Origin: Frigoribacterium sp. Leaf186
GTDB lineage: Bacteria > Actinomycetota > Actinomycetes > Actinomycetales > Microbacteriaceae
Direction: 5' to 3'
Assembly: GCF_001423905.1 (NCBI RefSeq)
Contig: NZ_LMPQ01000009.1
Span: 62,001-126,000 of the forward strand
DNA: 64,000 nucleotides
Shown: positions 57,001-64,000 of the stretch, piece after piece
Position numbering within the stretch: the stretch's first letter is position 1
Layout of the letters: every line of letters starts with the position of its first letter
Translations under genes and position numbers: made by a program
The notes under the pieces: generated by a model
What the model was told of the DNA's origin: nothing
The model's input: the letters and a program-made list of their open reading frames with translations, nothing else
Databases searched by the model: none

Positions 57001-57120
57001 TCAGAGCGCGGGATCGTCCTCGGCGTGGTCGTCGGCGTCGAGCGAGGGCCAGACGGTCGAGACCTGCGCGGTGCCGCCGAGCGGGGTGTGGGGCAACGGG
57101 TCGGATGGTCGAGGGTGCAT
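57001..57120 (-). CDS. Possible small ORF (39 aa) downstream of the GAF-ANTAR genes
   Basis: ATG 57120 preceded by ACCGGAGCTCTC encodes 39 residues: Pro/His-rich start (MHPRPSDPLPHTPLGG) and a very acidic end (DADDHAEDDPAL). It follows the GAF-ANTAR gene on the same strand. No homology recognised; the ribosome site and opposed charge of the two ends are the only support. Confidence 0.4.
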   Translation of the reverse strand: MHPRPSDPLPHTPLGGTAQVSTVWPSLDADDHAEDDPAL

Positions 57121-57227
57121 GAGAGCTCCGGTCTGTCTGCCTGCGAGCTGCGGGAGACGGGCGACCAGGGTCTGGGGCTACCAGGCCTCACCGTACGCGC
57201 ATCGGGTGCCCATGACCAGCGGGTCGG

Positions 57228-57941
57228 TCAGACGGTCAGGCGTCGGGCCACGATCTCGGAGGCGACCTCGACCAGCGGGCGTCGGTTCTCACGGGCGTGG
57301 CGGCGGATGCGCTGGAACGCCTCGTCCATGTCGAGCGACTGCGTGTACGACACGACGCCCTTGGCCTGCTCGATGACGATGCGGCTGTCGAGGGCACGCT
57401 GCAGCTGGTCCCTGGTCGAGTCCATCTCGCGGAGGGCTCGTTCTTGCAGGATGCTGATGGTCGCCACGTCGGCGAGTGCCTGGGCGGCCGTCGCGTCGTC
57501 GGCGTTGAGGACCCCGGTCGTGTCGCGGAAGAGGTTGAGCGAGCCCAGGCTCTGGTCGCGGAGGCGCAGCGGGATGGCGTGGACCGAACCGTAACCGGAG
57601 TCGCGCGCGAGGTCGGCGAACACCGGCCAGCGCTCGTCGACGTCGGCCAGGTCGGGCACCGAGACGACCGCGCCGGTCGTGTAGGACTCGACGCAGGGCC
57701 CCTCACCGGCGCGCAGTTGCAGCAGCCCGACGAGCTTGCTGCGCTCGTTGGTCGAGGCGATCACCTCGAGCTCGCCGGTGGCGCCCGCGAGGATGATGCC
57801 GGCGTCCGCCGCGTCGAAGAGGGCCGTGGTGCGCTCGACCAGCATCTGCAGGACGTCGATGGTGTCGAAGCCGGTCACGAGCGAGTCGGCGAGCGTGACG
57901 AACGTCTGCAGGAGCTGGGTCTCTCTGTCGCGGTCGGTCAC
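57228..57941 (-). CDS. GAF-ANTAR transcription antitermination regulator (1)
   Basis: A 237-residue sensor-antiterminator. GAF domain at ~10-150 (LLQTFVTLADSLVTGFDTIDVLQMLVERTTALFDAADAGIIL; RAGEGPCVESYTTGAVVSVPDL; SVHAIPLRLRDQSLGSLNLF), then an ANTAR RNA-binding domain (DSRIVIEQAKGVVSYTQSLDMDEAFQRIRRHARENRRPLVEVASEIV). Such proteins bind two-hairpin RNA and stop termination in response to a signal. GTG 57941 gives a normal N-terminus. A second gene of the same type lies directly upstream. Confidence 0.93.
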   Translation of the reverse strand: MTDRDRETQLLQTFVTLADSLVTGFDTIDVLQMLVERTTALFDAADAGIILAGATGELEVIASTNERSKLVGLLQLRAGEGPCVESYTTGAVVSVPDLADVDERWPVFADLARDSGYGSVHAIPLRLRDQSLGSLNLFRDTTGVLNADDATAAQALADVATISILQERALREMDSTRDQLQRALDSRIVIEQAKGVVSYTQSLDMDEAFQRIRRHARENRRPLVEVASEIVARRLTV

Positions 57942-57984
57942 GGGCGTCAGCCTAGGCCGTGTCGACGACGACCGTCGCCGGACC

Positions 57985-58668
57985 TCACGAGAAGTCCAGC
58001 CGGTGCAGCACGATCTCGCTGGCCACCTCGCGCAGCGGTCGGCCGCTCGACCAGGCGTGGCCGCGGATGACGAGCAGCGCCTCGTCGACACCGACGCCCA
58101 GCTGCATCATGACCATGCCCGACGCCTGGTGGACCTCGCGGGGGAACGAGGTCGGGAACAGGCTGTCGTCACCGGCCGCGAGGGCGTCGAGCGCCCGGGT
58201 CAGGACGCTGCGGCCCGCGATGCAGGCGAGGGTGGTCGCCTGGTCGACCTCGACGTCGTCGAGTTCTCGGCGTTCGTCGCTGTAGAGGTCGACCGCGCCG
58301 AGGTCGAGGCGACCGTACGAGAGGGGGAACGCGGCGACGCTCGCGACGCCCGCCGCGGTCAGTGCCGCCGCCGCGGCAGGCCACGCCCTCGAGGGCGACG
58401 TGACCAGGTCGGACTCGACCACCGCCTGCCCGGTCTGGTGGGCCTGCCAGCAGGGCCCCTCGCCCAGGTCGAACTGGATCTCGTCGCGGCGTGACGACTC
58501 GGCGTCGCTCGAGCAGACCGTGCCCGTGCCGAGGGGGCCACCCAAGGTCGAGACCGCGGCGCCGGTGACGCCGAACGTCTCGCGGAAGGGCCCGCAGAGG
58601 TCGCTGCCGGGTGCGGTCGCTCGTGCTAGGGCGGCCGCAGCCACCCGGACCACGCCTGCGTCAGCCAT
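57985..58668 (-). CDS. GAF-ANTAR transcription antitermination regulator (2)
   Basis: A 227-residue paralogue of the adjacent gene: GAF domain with FDLGEGPCWQAHQTGQAVVESDLV and AFPLSYGRLDLGAVDLY, and ANTAR with EVHQASGMVMMQLGVGVDEALLVIRGHAWSSGRPLREVASEIV. ATG 58668. The two genes are 43 bases apart and could respond to different signals while sharing RNA targets. No double hairpin of the ANTAR-target type was identified in the window with confidence. Confidence 0.92.
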   Translation of the reverse strand: MADAGVVRVAAAALARATAPGSDLCGPFRETFGVTGAAVSTLGGPLGTGTVCSSDAESSRRDEIQFDLGEGPCWQAHQTGQAVVESDLVTSPSRAWPAAAAALTAAGVASVAAFPLSYGRLDLGAVDLYSDERRELDDVEVDQATTLACIAGRSVLTRALDALAAGDDSLFPTSFPREVHQASGMVMMQLGVGVDEALLVIRGHAWSSGRPLREVASEIVLHRLDFS

Positions 58669-58800
58669 GTTGCGGCCCACGGCGGGCAGGCGTCGGGGCA
58701 CGCGGTGGAGTCGGGTGCACGGATTCCTCCACTCGGGCCCGGGGGCCATCGTGACGATGATAGTCGGTCCCGACGCCTGCCGCGGGCGTTGGATGACGCC

Positions 58801-59253
58801 ATGACCGACGCCATCGTCACGCCCCGCGGCTTCTCGCACGTGCGGCTCACCGTGACCGACATCCACCGCAGCAAGGCCTTCTACCAGCAGCTCTTCGGCA
58901 TGCCTCCCGGCAGCGACTTCAGCGACCAGATCGACGACCCGACGATCCACGACGACCCGCAGCGCACCTACGGTGGCTGCTCGTTCACCTTCGCCGGCCA
59001 GACGCTGGGGCTGCGGCCCGTCGCCCCGGCCGGGGACCGCTTCGACCCCGACCGCGTCGGCCTCGACCACCTGAGCTTCTCGGTGGGTTCGGTCGGCGAG
59101 CTGCACGAGGCCGCCCGTCGACTGGACGAGCTGGGCGTCGAGCACGGCGAGGTGACGCCGCTGCCCGCCTTCGGGCTCGTGATCCTGTCGCTGCAGGACC
59201 CCGACGACGTCAACCTCGAGCTCGCCGCGCCGCACCCCGACGGCAGGGCGTAG
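58801..59253 (+). CDS. Glyoxalase/bleomycin-resistance (VOC) fold protein
   Basis: A 150-residue single VOC-fold protein: GFSHVRLTVTDIHRSKAFYQQLFGM at the start, GLDHLSFSVGSVGELHEAARRLDELGVEHGEVTP in the second half, and LSLQDPDDVNLELAAP at the metal-ligand Glu. The His/Glu metal positions are consistent with a lyase or dioxygenase or a binding protein; the substrate cannot be told. ATG 58801; followed by a small acidic gene ten bases downstream. Confidence 0.9.
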   Translation: MTDAIVTPRGFSHVRLTVTDIHRSKAFYQQLFGMPPGSDFSDQIDDPTIHDDPQRTYGGCSFTFAGQTLGLRPVAPAGDRFDPDRVGLDHLSFSVGSVGELHEAARRLDELGVEHGEVTPLPAFGLVILSLQDPDDVNLELAAPHPDGRA

Positions 59254-59262
59254 CGTGCGGTC

Positions 59263-59517
59263 ATGACCAACGACAGCGGCATCCCGGACGGCTCGACCGA
59301 CATCACCGAGGACGACAAGCAGTACACCGAAGACCTGGCCGACGGGTCGAAGCAGGGTCTCGTCGACGACTCCGAGCAGAGCGACGACAGCGAGGTCTCG
59401 GACGGCGCCGAGAGCTAGCAGGACGCCGCGTCGACCGTCAAGGACGACGCCACGAGTGCCGCGGGCGACGTGAAGGACAGCGCACAGCAGTCGAAGGAGA
59501 ACGTGCAGGGGGCCTGA
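59263..59517 (+). pseudogene. Small acidic hydrophilic protein gene interrupted by an amber codon
   Basis: ATG 59263 opens a frame of 51 codons (MTNDSGIPDGSTDITEDD...) that meets TAG at 59416-59418. The same frame then continues 32 more codons without stop (QDAASTVKDDATSAAGDVKD...) to TGA at 59515, with the same Asp/Ser/Ala/Lys composition and GC-rich third positions. A CAG-to-TAG change or a sequencing error would explain it; readthrough is also possible. The second half resembles CsbD/LEA-like stress proteins in composition. The terminator 59548-59577 follows. Confidence 0.65.
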
Positions 59518-59547
59518 CCCCACGCACCCGTCCGCCCCGACGCCGGA

Positions 59548-59577
59548 GGCCCGCCCCGACTCTCGTCGGGGCGGGCC
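59548..59577. terminator. Bidirectional terminator before the manganese catalase gene
   Basis: GGCCCGCCCCGAC (59548-59560) pairs perfectly with 59565-59577, loop TCTC, followed by TTCGGTCGTTCC. It separates the small acidic gene (plus) from the catalase gene (minus). Confidence 0.85.
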
Positions 59578-59598
59578 TTCGGTCGTTCCAGGGCCGGG

Positions 59599-60552
59599 TC
59601 AGTTCGCCGTGGGGCCGTAGTACGACTCGATCTCTTGCAGCTCGAGGTCGGCCGTGGCCTGGATCAGCTCGAGCAGGTCGGCGTCGAGGCCGGGCGAGAA
59701 CTCCTCGAGGCGCTCGGGGCTGATCGTCGACGGCACGCCCTGGGGGGCCTGCTCGGTCGCCGTCAGCTCGGTGCCGTCCTTCGAGGGCGACGGGCCGCGG
59801 AAGATCTTGCTCGCCTCGCTCTTGCCGTCGAGGTCGAAGCTGTACTGCTTGCTCTGCAGGCCGAGGTCGAGCAGCTTCTTCACTTCGGGGAACCTCTCGG
59901 CGTTCGTCTTCGGGATCGGCAGCAGCGTGTTCCAGTTGACGCCGAGCGACTCGAGCGCCTTGGCGTAGGCGTTCTCGTGTGCCTGGTCGCGGACGATCAG
60001 GTAGGCGAGGGTGCCCCGGGCGACCGGGTTGTCGGTCATCTCGTAGATGCGGCACTTCTGCAGGCGACCCGTCGACTCGAGCATGACGTTGTAGAGCAGG
60101 TCGAGCGGCAGGTTGCCCGAGTTGTAGACGTAGCTGCCGCTCCACGGGTTGCCGACCGAGTCGACCGGCAGTGCGCCCTGGGCACCGACCAGGTAGTGGT
60201 GGATGTTGCCGGTGTCGAGGGCGACGTTCAGGGGCGTCGCGCCGCCGGCCCCTGGGGTGTCGAGCGGGTCGGTCAGCTTGCCGCTGTACTCGGGGCTGCC
60301 GTCGACCAGGCGCGAGATCGTCGTCCCGATCAACTCGACGTGGCTGATCTCCTCGGTGCCGACGCCCTGGATCAGGTCGCGGTAGGGCTTGGCGGCCGGG
60401 CCGCGGAAGTTCATGGCCTGGAAGAGGTACTGCATCATGGTGCGCATCTCGCCGAACTGCCCACCGAGCCCCTCTTGCAGGGCGTTGGCGGCCGCGGGGT
60501 CGGGCTCGCCGTCGGCGATCTCGTTGATCCAGGTCTGTGCGTGGAAGTACAT
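59599..60552 (-). CDS. Manganese catalase
   Basis: A 317-residue dimanganese catalase that splits hydrogen peroxide without heme. Start MYFHAQTWINEIADGEPDPAAANALQEGLGGQFGEMRTMMQYLFQAMNF is typical, with ligands in GEM-RTMMQY, GTEEISHVELIG and, in the second half, YEMTDNPVARGTLAYLIVRDQAHENAYAKALE. ATG 60552 is fixed by GAGGAGGCCCC. It stands alone, convergent with the small stress-type gene. The C-terminal 60 residues (SPERLEEFSPGLDADLLELIQATADLELQEIE) are the usual tail. Confidence 0.95.
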   Translation of the reverse strand: MYFHAQTWINEIADGEPDPAAANALQEGLGGQFGEMRTMMQYLFQAMNFRGPAAKPYRDLIQGVGTEEISHVELIGTTISRLVDGSPEYSGKLTDPLDTPGAGGATPLNVALDTGNIHHYLVGAQGALPVDSVGNPWSGSYVYNSGNLPLDLLYNVMLESTGRLQKCRIYEMTDNPVARGTLAYLIVRDQAHENAYAKALESLGVNWNTLLPIPKTNAERFPEVKKLLDLGLQSKQYSFDLDGKSEASKIFRGPSPSKDGTELTATEQAPQGVPSTISPERLEEFSPGLDADLLELIQATADLELQEIESYYGPTAN

Positions 60553-60724
60553 GGGGCCTCCTCGTGTGTTCTGGCGACGCGATGCCGTCGTCCTCAGCGT
60601 GCGCCCCGTCCGGGGGGTCCGGTGACGGGTTGACGACCTCGGCAGCTGTCGTGTAGCCGTCTGGCCGCACCGCGCCTCCCGGGCGGGTCGGCCCTCGGCG
60701 CGCCCGACACGCCAGGATGGGCGG

Positions 60725-61849
60725 ATGCCTTCGTCACCCCGCGCCCGTCTCGTGCGTCGGTCGGCCGGAACGGCCGCCCGGGCCGACACCCCGCCCAGCC
60801 CGATGCAGCGCCCCGGTGCCTTCCGGTTCGGCCTGATCGCGACCCTCGGCGGCGGGTTGGGCGTCGGCATCATCGTCGCCCTGATGGCCCTGTCGACGAT
60901 CCTCGTCTACATCGGCCTCGCGTTCTTCCTGGCCCTGGCCTTCGAGCCCGTCGTCCGTCGCCTCGCGCGGGCGGGCGCCCCTCGGTGGGTCGGCGTCGTC
61001 GTCGCGGTCGTGCTGGTCGTCGGGGTGGTCGTCGGCATCGTCGCCGCCGTCGTGCCGAGGCTGATCGAGCAGATCGGCGACGTCGTGCGGACCGCCCCGG
61101 CCGCGTTGCAGGAGCTCTCGCGCCAGCCCTGGGTGCAGCAGACGGTCGAGACCATCGGCTTCGACCTCGACATCGACGACGCCGTCGGGGCCGTGACGTC
61201 GTACCTGCTCGACCCCGACCAGCTGCTCGCGCTGGGCGGCGGGCTGCTGGCCGTCGGGCGCGGCATCACCAACGGGATCACCGCCGTCATCGTGGTCGCC
61301 ATCCTGACGCTCTACTTCGCCATCACGCTGCCGCAGATGCTGCGGTCGCTCAGCCGGGCCGTGCCGCGCAGCCACCGCGAGAACGTCATGAGCATCGCGG
61401 ACGAGATCTTCTTGTCGGTCGGTCGCTACGTCGCCGGGCAGGTGGCGCTCGCCGCGATCAACGCCGTCTTCGTCTTCGTCGTGCTCGAGATCGCGGGCGG
61501 GCCGTTGCCGGTGCTGTTCGCGACCCTGGCCTTCTTGGGAGCGCTCATCCCCGTGGTCGGCACCGTGGTCGCCTACTCGATCATCATCGCCGCCACGATC
61601 ACCGTCTCGCCGGTGACGGCGATCGTGGTCGGCGTCGTGCTGCTCGTCTACGCCCAGGTCGAGGCCTACGTGCTGACCCCGCGGGTGATGTCGAAGGCCG
61701 TCGCCGTGCCCGGTGCCCTCGTGATCGTGGCGGCGTTCGGCGGCGGGGCCCTGGGCGGCGTGCTCGGCGCCCTCGTCGCGATCCCGATCGCGACGGCCGG
61801 CGTGGTCGTCTTCGAGCGCGTCGTGGTGCCGCGGCAGCAGCGGGTCTAG
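60725..61849 (+). CDS. AI-2E family (PerM/YdiK-type) membrane transporter
   Basis: A 374-residue membrane protein of the AI-2E transporter family (DUF20). Order: polar N-terminus, paired helices (LGVGIIVALMALSTILVYIGLAFFLALAFEPVV), a soluble loop with VPRLIEQIGDVVRTAPAALQELSRQPWVQQ, and the C-terminal helix bundle with IALYFAITLPQM-like, AFLGALIPVVGTVVAY and LVAIPIATAGVVVFE. Family members move small solutes or act as Na/H-type carriers; autoinducer export is shown only for some. Followed after 19 bases by a weak hairpin (61869-61891). Confidence 0.92.
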   Translation: MPSSPRARLVRRSAGTAARADTPPSPMQRPGAFRFGLIATLGGGLGVGIIVALMALSTILVYIGLAFFLALAFEPVVRRLARAGAPRWVGVVVAVVLVVGVVVGIVAAVVPRLIEQIGDVVRTAPAALQELSRQPWVQQTVETIGFDLDIDDAVGAVTSYLLDPDQLLALGGGLLAVGRGITNGITAVIVVAILTLYFAITLPQMLRSLSRAVPRSHRENVMSIADEIFLSVGRYVAGQVALAAINAVFVFVVLEIAGGPLPVLFATLAFLGALIPVVGTVVAYSIIIAATITVSPVTAIVVGVVLLVYAQVEAYVLTPRVMSKAVAVPGALVIVAAFGGGALGGVLGALVAIPIATAGVVVFERVVVPRQQRV

Positions 61850-61960
61850 TCGGTACGGCCGGGCGGTTCGTTCGGGCATCTCGTCCGAACGGCGCGTGTG
61901 ATCGGTGGATCCGGTCGAGGTGTCTGGTCTGCGGGCGGCCGCGCCGCTAGCGTGACCGAC

Positions 61961-62812
61961 ATGAGCGCGGTTCGAGTGGACGTGACCCTGTCGGACGGAG
62001 CCACCCTGGCGGTCACGCGGTGGCCGGGCGAGGGGCCGGCGGTGGTGCTGTTGCATGCGGGGGTGGCCGATCGGCGCAGCTGGACGGCGGTCGCCGACGA
62101 GCTCGCGGGTGAGGGCCTCGACCTCGTCGCGTACGACCGCCGGGGCTTCGGCGAGAGCCCGGCCCACGCCGAGGGCAGCGAGGCCACGCACCTGGGCGAC
62201 CTCGTCGAGGTGATCGACCGCCTGGACGTCGGCCGCGCGGTCGTCGTCGGCAACTCGATGGGCGGCGCCCTCGCCCTCGACCTCGCGCTGACCGAGCCGA
62301 CCCGGGTGGCCGCCGTGCTGCTGATCGGCGCCGCGGTCAGCGGCATGACCGACGACGACACCCCCTTCGACTGGACGCCCGACCCCGCGACGGGACCGCT
62401 GATGGAGGCCCTGGACGAGGCGTCCGGCAGCGGTGACGTCGACGCGCAGGTGGGCCTGCTGGCACACCTCTGGCTCGACGGGCCGACGAGTGACGTGGGA
62501 CGGGTCACGGGTGCACCGCGCGAACTGTTCGCGCGGATGAACGAGCGCATCCTCGAGGTCGACGCCGCCGACGACGCGGGCGACGCGGGCCTGGACGCCT
62601 GGACGCGGCTCGGGGCGGTCGAGGCGCCGGTCCTGGCGACCTGGGGCGCCCTGGACATCCCCGCCGACGAGCCGTTCTACGCCGAGACGGCCCGGCGGAT
62701 CGGTCAGGGCCCCGGGCGGGTCCTACCGGGCGTGGCCCACCTGCCGGGGCTGGAGCAGCCTGCCCTCGTGGCCGACCTCGTCCGCGAGGTGGTGCACGGC
62801 CGGGCCGTGTGA
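61961..62812 (+). CDS. Alpha/beta hydrolase
   Basis: A 283-residue serine hydrolase. The oxyanion-strand HAGVADRRSW, nucleophile elbow GNSMGGALALDLAL (Ser), acidic member in LATWGALDIPAD and catalytic His in GVAHLPGLEQP form a full triad. It resembles small esterases/haloperoxidase-like hydrolases without a defined substrate. ATG 61961 is chosen; a GTG nine bases upstream is possible. Confidence 0.9.
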   Translation: MSAVRVDVTLSDGATLAVTRWPGEGPAVVLLHAGVADRRSWTAVADELAGEGLDLVAYDRRGFGESPAHAEGSEATHLGDLVEVIDRLDVGRAVVVGNSMGGALALDLALTEPTRVAAVLLIGAAVSGMTDDDTPFDWTPDPATGPLMEALDEASGSGDVDAQVGLLAHLWLDGPTSDVGRVTGAPRELFARMNERILEVDAADDAGDAGLDAWTRLGAVEAPVLATWGALDIPADEPFYAETARRIGQGPGRVLPGVAHLPGLEQPALVADLVREVVHGRAV

Positions 62813-63001
62813 CGACGACGGGCCACCCGCCCGGGCGGGAGCCCGGCGGGTTCAGGTCGCCGGACCCCCGGGGCCACGGCAGCCGTCGACCGGGGGTCGA
62901 CGACGGGGTGTGGCGGGGGCGGCGGGGTCTGGGCCTGCGAGAAGACTAGCCACCTGGGGCCGCGAGGTGAAGAGGCGGACCGCACCCGCGCCTCCTGGAC
63001 G

Positions 63002-63253
63002 TCAGACGGTCGGGCCGCCAGGACCGTCGTCGGTGGACGAGGCGGACGGACGCGCCGGACCGGCCGGCCCGTCGTCGGCGAGCAGCAGGTCCATGCGCAG
63101 TTCGCGTTCACGCGTGACGGCCGACAGGGCACGGATCACCCAGAGCAGGGTGCGGATCAACAGCACGCCCAGCGTGATCGCGAGGGCCGCGACCACCACG
63201 AAGAACACGGGGTAGAGGACGCCGATGAGCGAGAAGCCGGAGCCGTAGGTCAT
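63002..63253 (-). CDS. Small single-span membrane protein, 83 aa
   Basis: An 83-residue protein: short N-terminus, a membrane helix (~10-42, LIGVLYPVFFVVVAALAITLGVLLIRTLLWV), then a polar helix (RALSAVTRERELRMDLLLADD) and a Pro/Gly-rich tail. Probably an inner-membrane small protein with cytoplasmic C-terminus. No family recognised. Its neighbour, a 65-aa acidic protein, is on the same strand. Position 63513-63708 beyond holds no clear gene. Confidence 0.7.
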   Translation of the reverse strand: MTYGSGFSLIGVLYPVFFVVVAALAITLGVLLIRTLLWVIRALSAVTRERELRMDLLLADDGPAGPARPSASSTDDGPGGPTV

Positions 63254-63282
63254 GGCTCCACGCTAGGCCACGGCCGCGAGGG

Positions 63283-63310
63283 GGCGGCTCCGTCTCGCGA
63301 CGGAGCCGCC
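63283..63310 (-). terminator. Hairpin terminator after the small acidic protein gene
   Basis: GGCGGCTCCGTC (63283-63294) pairs perfectly with 63299-63310, loop TCGC, four bases after the stop of the 63315 gene. Confidence 0.8.
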
Positions 63311-63314
63311 GGTG

Positions 63315-63512
63315 TCACTCCTCGGCGTCGGCGGGGCTCTCGTCCGCCTGCGCGGTCTCGTCCACGCGGTCACGCAGGTGGTCCGCCATGGCGGCGGCCC
63401 CCTCGTCGCCGTGGTCGGCCTCGACCTGTTCGATCAGGCCGCTCAGCTTCTCGTCGTCGGTGGCCTCGGTGGCGCCGTCCATGACGGGCTCGGTCTGCTT
63501 CTGGTCGCTCAT
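63315..63512 (-). CDS. Small acidic protein, 65 aa
   Basis: A 65-residue hydrophilic protein: MSDQKQTEPVMDGATEATDDE, then EQVEADHGDEGAAAMADHLRDRVDE and a Glu/Asp-rich end. No family recognised. Similar short acidic proteins are often found near stationary-phase genes in actinobacteria. The strong terminator immediately after it supports expression. Confidence 0.65.
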   Translation of the reverse strand: MSDQKQTEPVMDGATEATDDEKLSGLIEQVEADHGDEGAAAMADHLRDRVDETAQADESPADAEE

Positions 63513-63708
63513 GGCGTGAACGCTACGCCCCCGACCACGGCACGATCACGGCGACGGCGCCGAGCGGGCCGTCGAGGACCGTCGGGGGTAGGGTCCGGCG
63601 CTCGACGGCGCCGGGGTACGCGAGGGCCGGGCATCGCCTGGCAGCGCCGCGCGTGTCGCCCGGCGCGTGCCTGGGATGGACCTCTGCCCCACCAGGACCG
63701 AGGACCAC

Positions 63709-64000
63709 ATGAGCGCCGCCACGCACCGCACCGCCCGCATCACGCACCGCACCGCCCGCACCGCCCGCCGTGACGAGATCGTCCGTGCCGCCGCCGACCT
63801 GTTCGGCTGGGACGACCTGCACCCCGCCCAGCTCGAGGCCCTGGAGGCGGTGGTCGCCGGGCGGGACACCCTGGCGGTCATGCCCACCGGCTTCGGGAAG
63901 TCCGCGATCTACCAGGTGGCCGGCGCGGTGCTCGACGGGCCCACCGTCGTCGTGTCGCCGCTCATCGCGTTGCAGGCCGACCAGGTCGCCGGCCTGGTCG
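63709..64000 (+). CDS. RecQ-family DNA helicase (5' part only)
   Basis: The first 97 residues of a RecQ-type helicase run to the window end. After a basic, His/Thr/Ala-repetitive start (HRTAR repeats at residues ~6-20), RRDEIVRAAADLFGWDDLHPAQLEALEAVVAGRDTLAVMPTGFGKSAIYQVAG contains motif 0 (the Q-motif region) and Walker A (PTGFGKS; RecQ usually PTGGGKS), followed by TVVVSPLIALQADQV (motif Ia). ATG 63709 follows GAGGACCAC. The repeat-rich start is unusual for RecQ; a later start is possible. Confidence 0.9.
   Translation, partial: MSAATHRTARITHRTARTARRDEIVRAAADLFGWDDLHPAQLEALEAVVAGRDTLAVMPTGFGKSAIYQVAGAVLDGPTVVVSPLIALQADQVAGLV

Larger units (their letters stand above)
4..62995. repeat. Dispersed 9-mer GGAGGCGCG / CGCGCCTCC
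   Basis: I count at least 43 copies by eye across the window, 23 as GGAGGCGCG (e.g. 4, 3127, 10311, 17203, 25294, 35357, 41326, 43857, 48217, 51067, 55995) and 20 as the complement (e.g. 190, 10338, 19076, 19095, 25930, 38305, 45874, 50584, 60671, 62987), against about five expected at ~72% GC. Copies occur inside genes in different frames and between genes. The extended form is (A/C)GGAGGCGCG(G). Confidence 0.85.

Noticed and set aside
1-64000. tRNA, rRNA and transposase genes
   Set aside because: Read-through of intergenic regions showed no cloverleaf-like sequence with CCA/GTTCRA features, no rRNA segment and no transposase motif; a tRNAscan or Infernal run would settle it.

Overview
The window is very GC-rich DNA (third codon positions almost all G or C) with short intergenic gaps, frequent GTG starts, AGGAGG-type ribosome sites and many stop/start overlaps (ATGA, GTGA). 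Together with the gene families (actinobacterial FruA/FruK/FruR, GAF-ANTAR proteins, AbiEi/DUF559 proteins, an AgpS-like flavoprotein) this points to an actinobacterium, most likely of the family Microbacteriaceae (Curtobacterium/Frigoribacterium-like). That placement is inference. No rRNA, tRNA, CRISPR array, IS transposase or prophage was seen.

Layout. 1-6084: an oligopeptide-type ABC importer (minus strand) divergent from a DUF1537 kinase fused in frame to a PdxA2-type dehydrogenase, then a DeoR regulator; probably a four-carbon acid-sugar (threonate/erythronate-like) uptake and catabolism locus. 6085-10350: long palindromes, an SDR, a Fic protein, a class-I glutamine-amidotransferase-like hydrolase and an unknown protein. 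10366-14309: fruR-fruK-fruA fructose PTS operon. 14644-15183: three tiny consecutive ORFs of unknown function. 15497-19772: a DUF817 membrane protein, an SGNH-like/GAF fusion, and hxlB-hxlA (formaldehyde fixation). 19804-20918: a DUF559 nuclease-like gene flanked by long palindromes. 21064-28977: a peptide ABC transporter operon with an embedded gamma-glutamyltransferase and a GntR regulator. 29173-36030: two CNNM/CorC-type membrane proteins, GntR regulator, glpD with a divergent SorC regulator, and a PfpI/DJ-1 protein. 36173-40089: unknown protein, second SGNH-like/GAF fusion, a leader-type small ORF, rtcB and a small protein. 40145-48038: a divergent seven-gene cluster that looks like an ether-lipid pathway (fatty acyl reductase-HAD, two ferritin-like proteins, SDR, PlsC, alkylglycerone-phosphate synthase). 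48102-49345: a second palindrome-flanked DUF559 gene. 49487-64000: cysK-cysE, acyltransferase-3, an MFS exporter with a repeat-rich leader, PRC-barrel, MOSC, exonuclease-TerB-BRCT, two GAF-ANTAR regulators, glyoxalase-fold protein, an amber-interrupted small acidic gene, manganese catalase, AI-2E-type permease, hydrolase, small proteins and the start of a RecQ-family helicase.

Three things stand out as possibly undescribed. First, each DUF559 gene has its own type of long hairpin on both sides, the stop codon lies inside the downstream hairpin, and copies of hairpins lie elsewhere without a gene; this resembles the REP/RAYT arrangement but with a Vsr-fold nuclease. Second, the 9-mer GGAGGCGCG is greatly over-represented on both strands, in genes and between them, and one inverted pair forms a terminator-like hairpin. 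Third, the 40-48 kb cluster combines all steps needed for glycerol ether lipids with a ferritin-like paralogue that has lost its metal ligands. All starts and functions are read from sequence by eye; no search was run.
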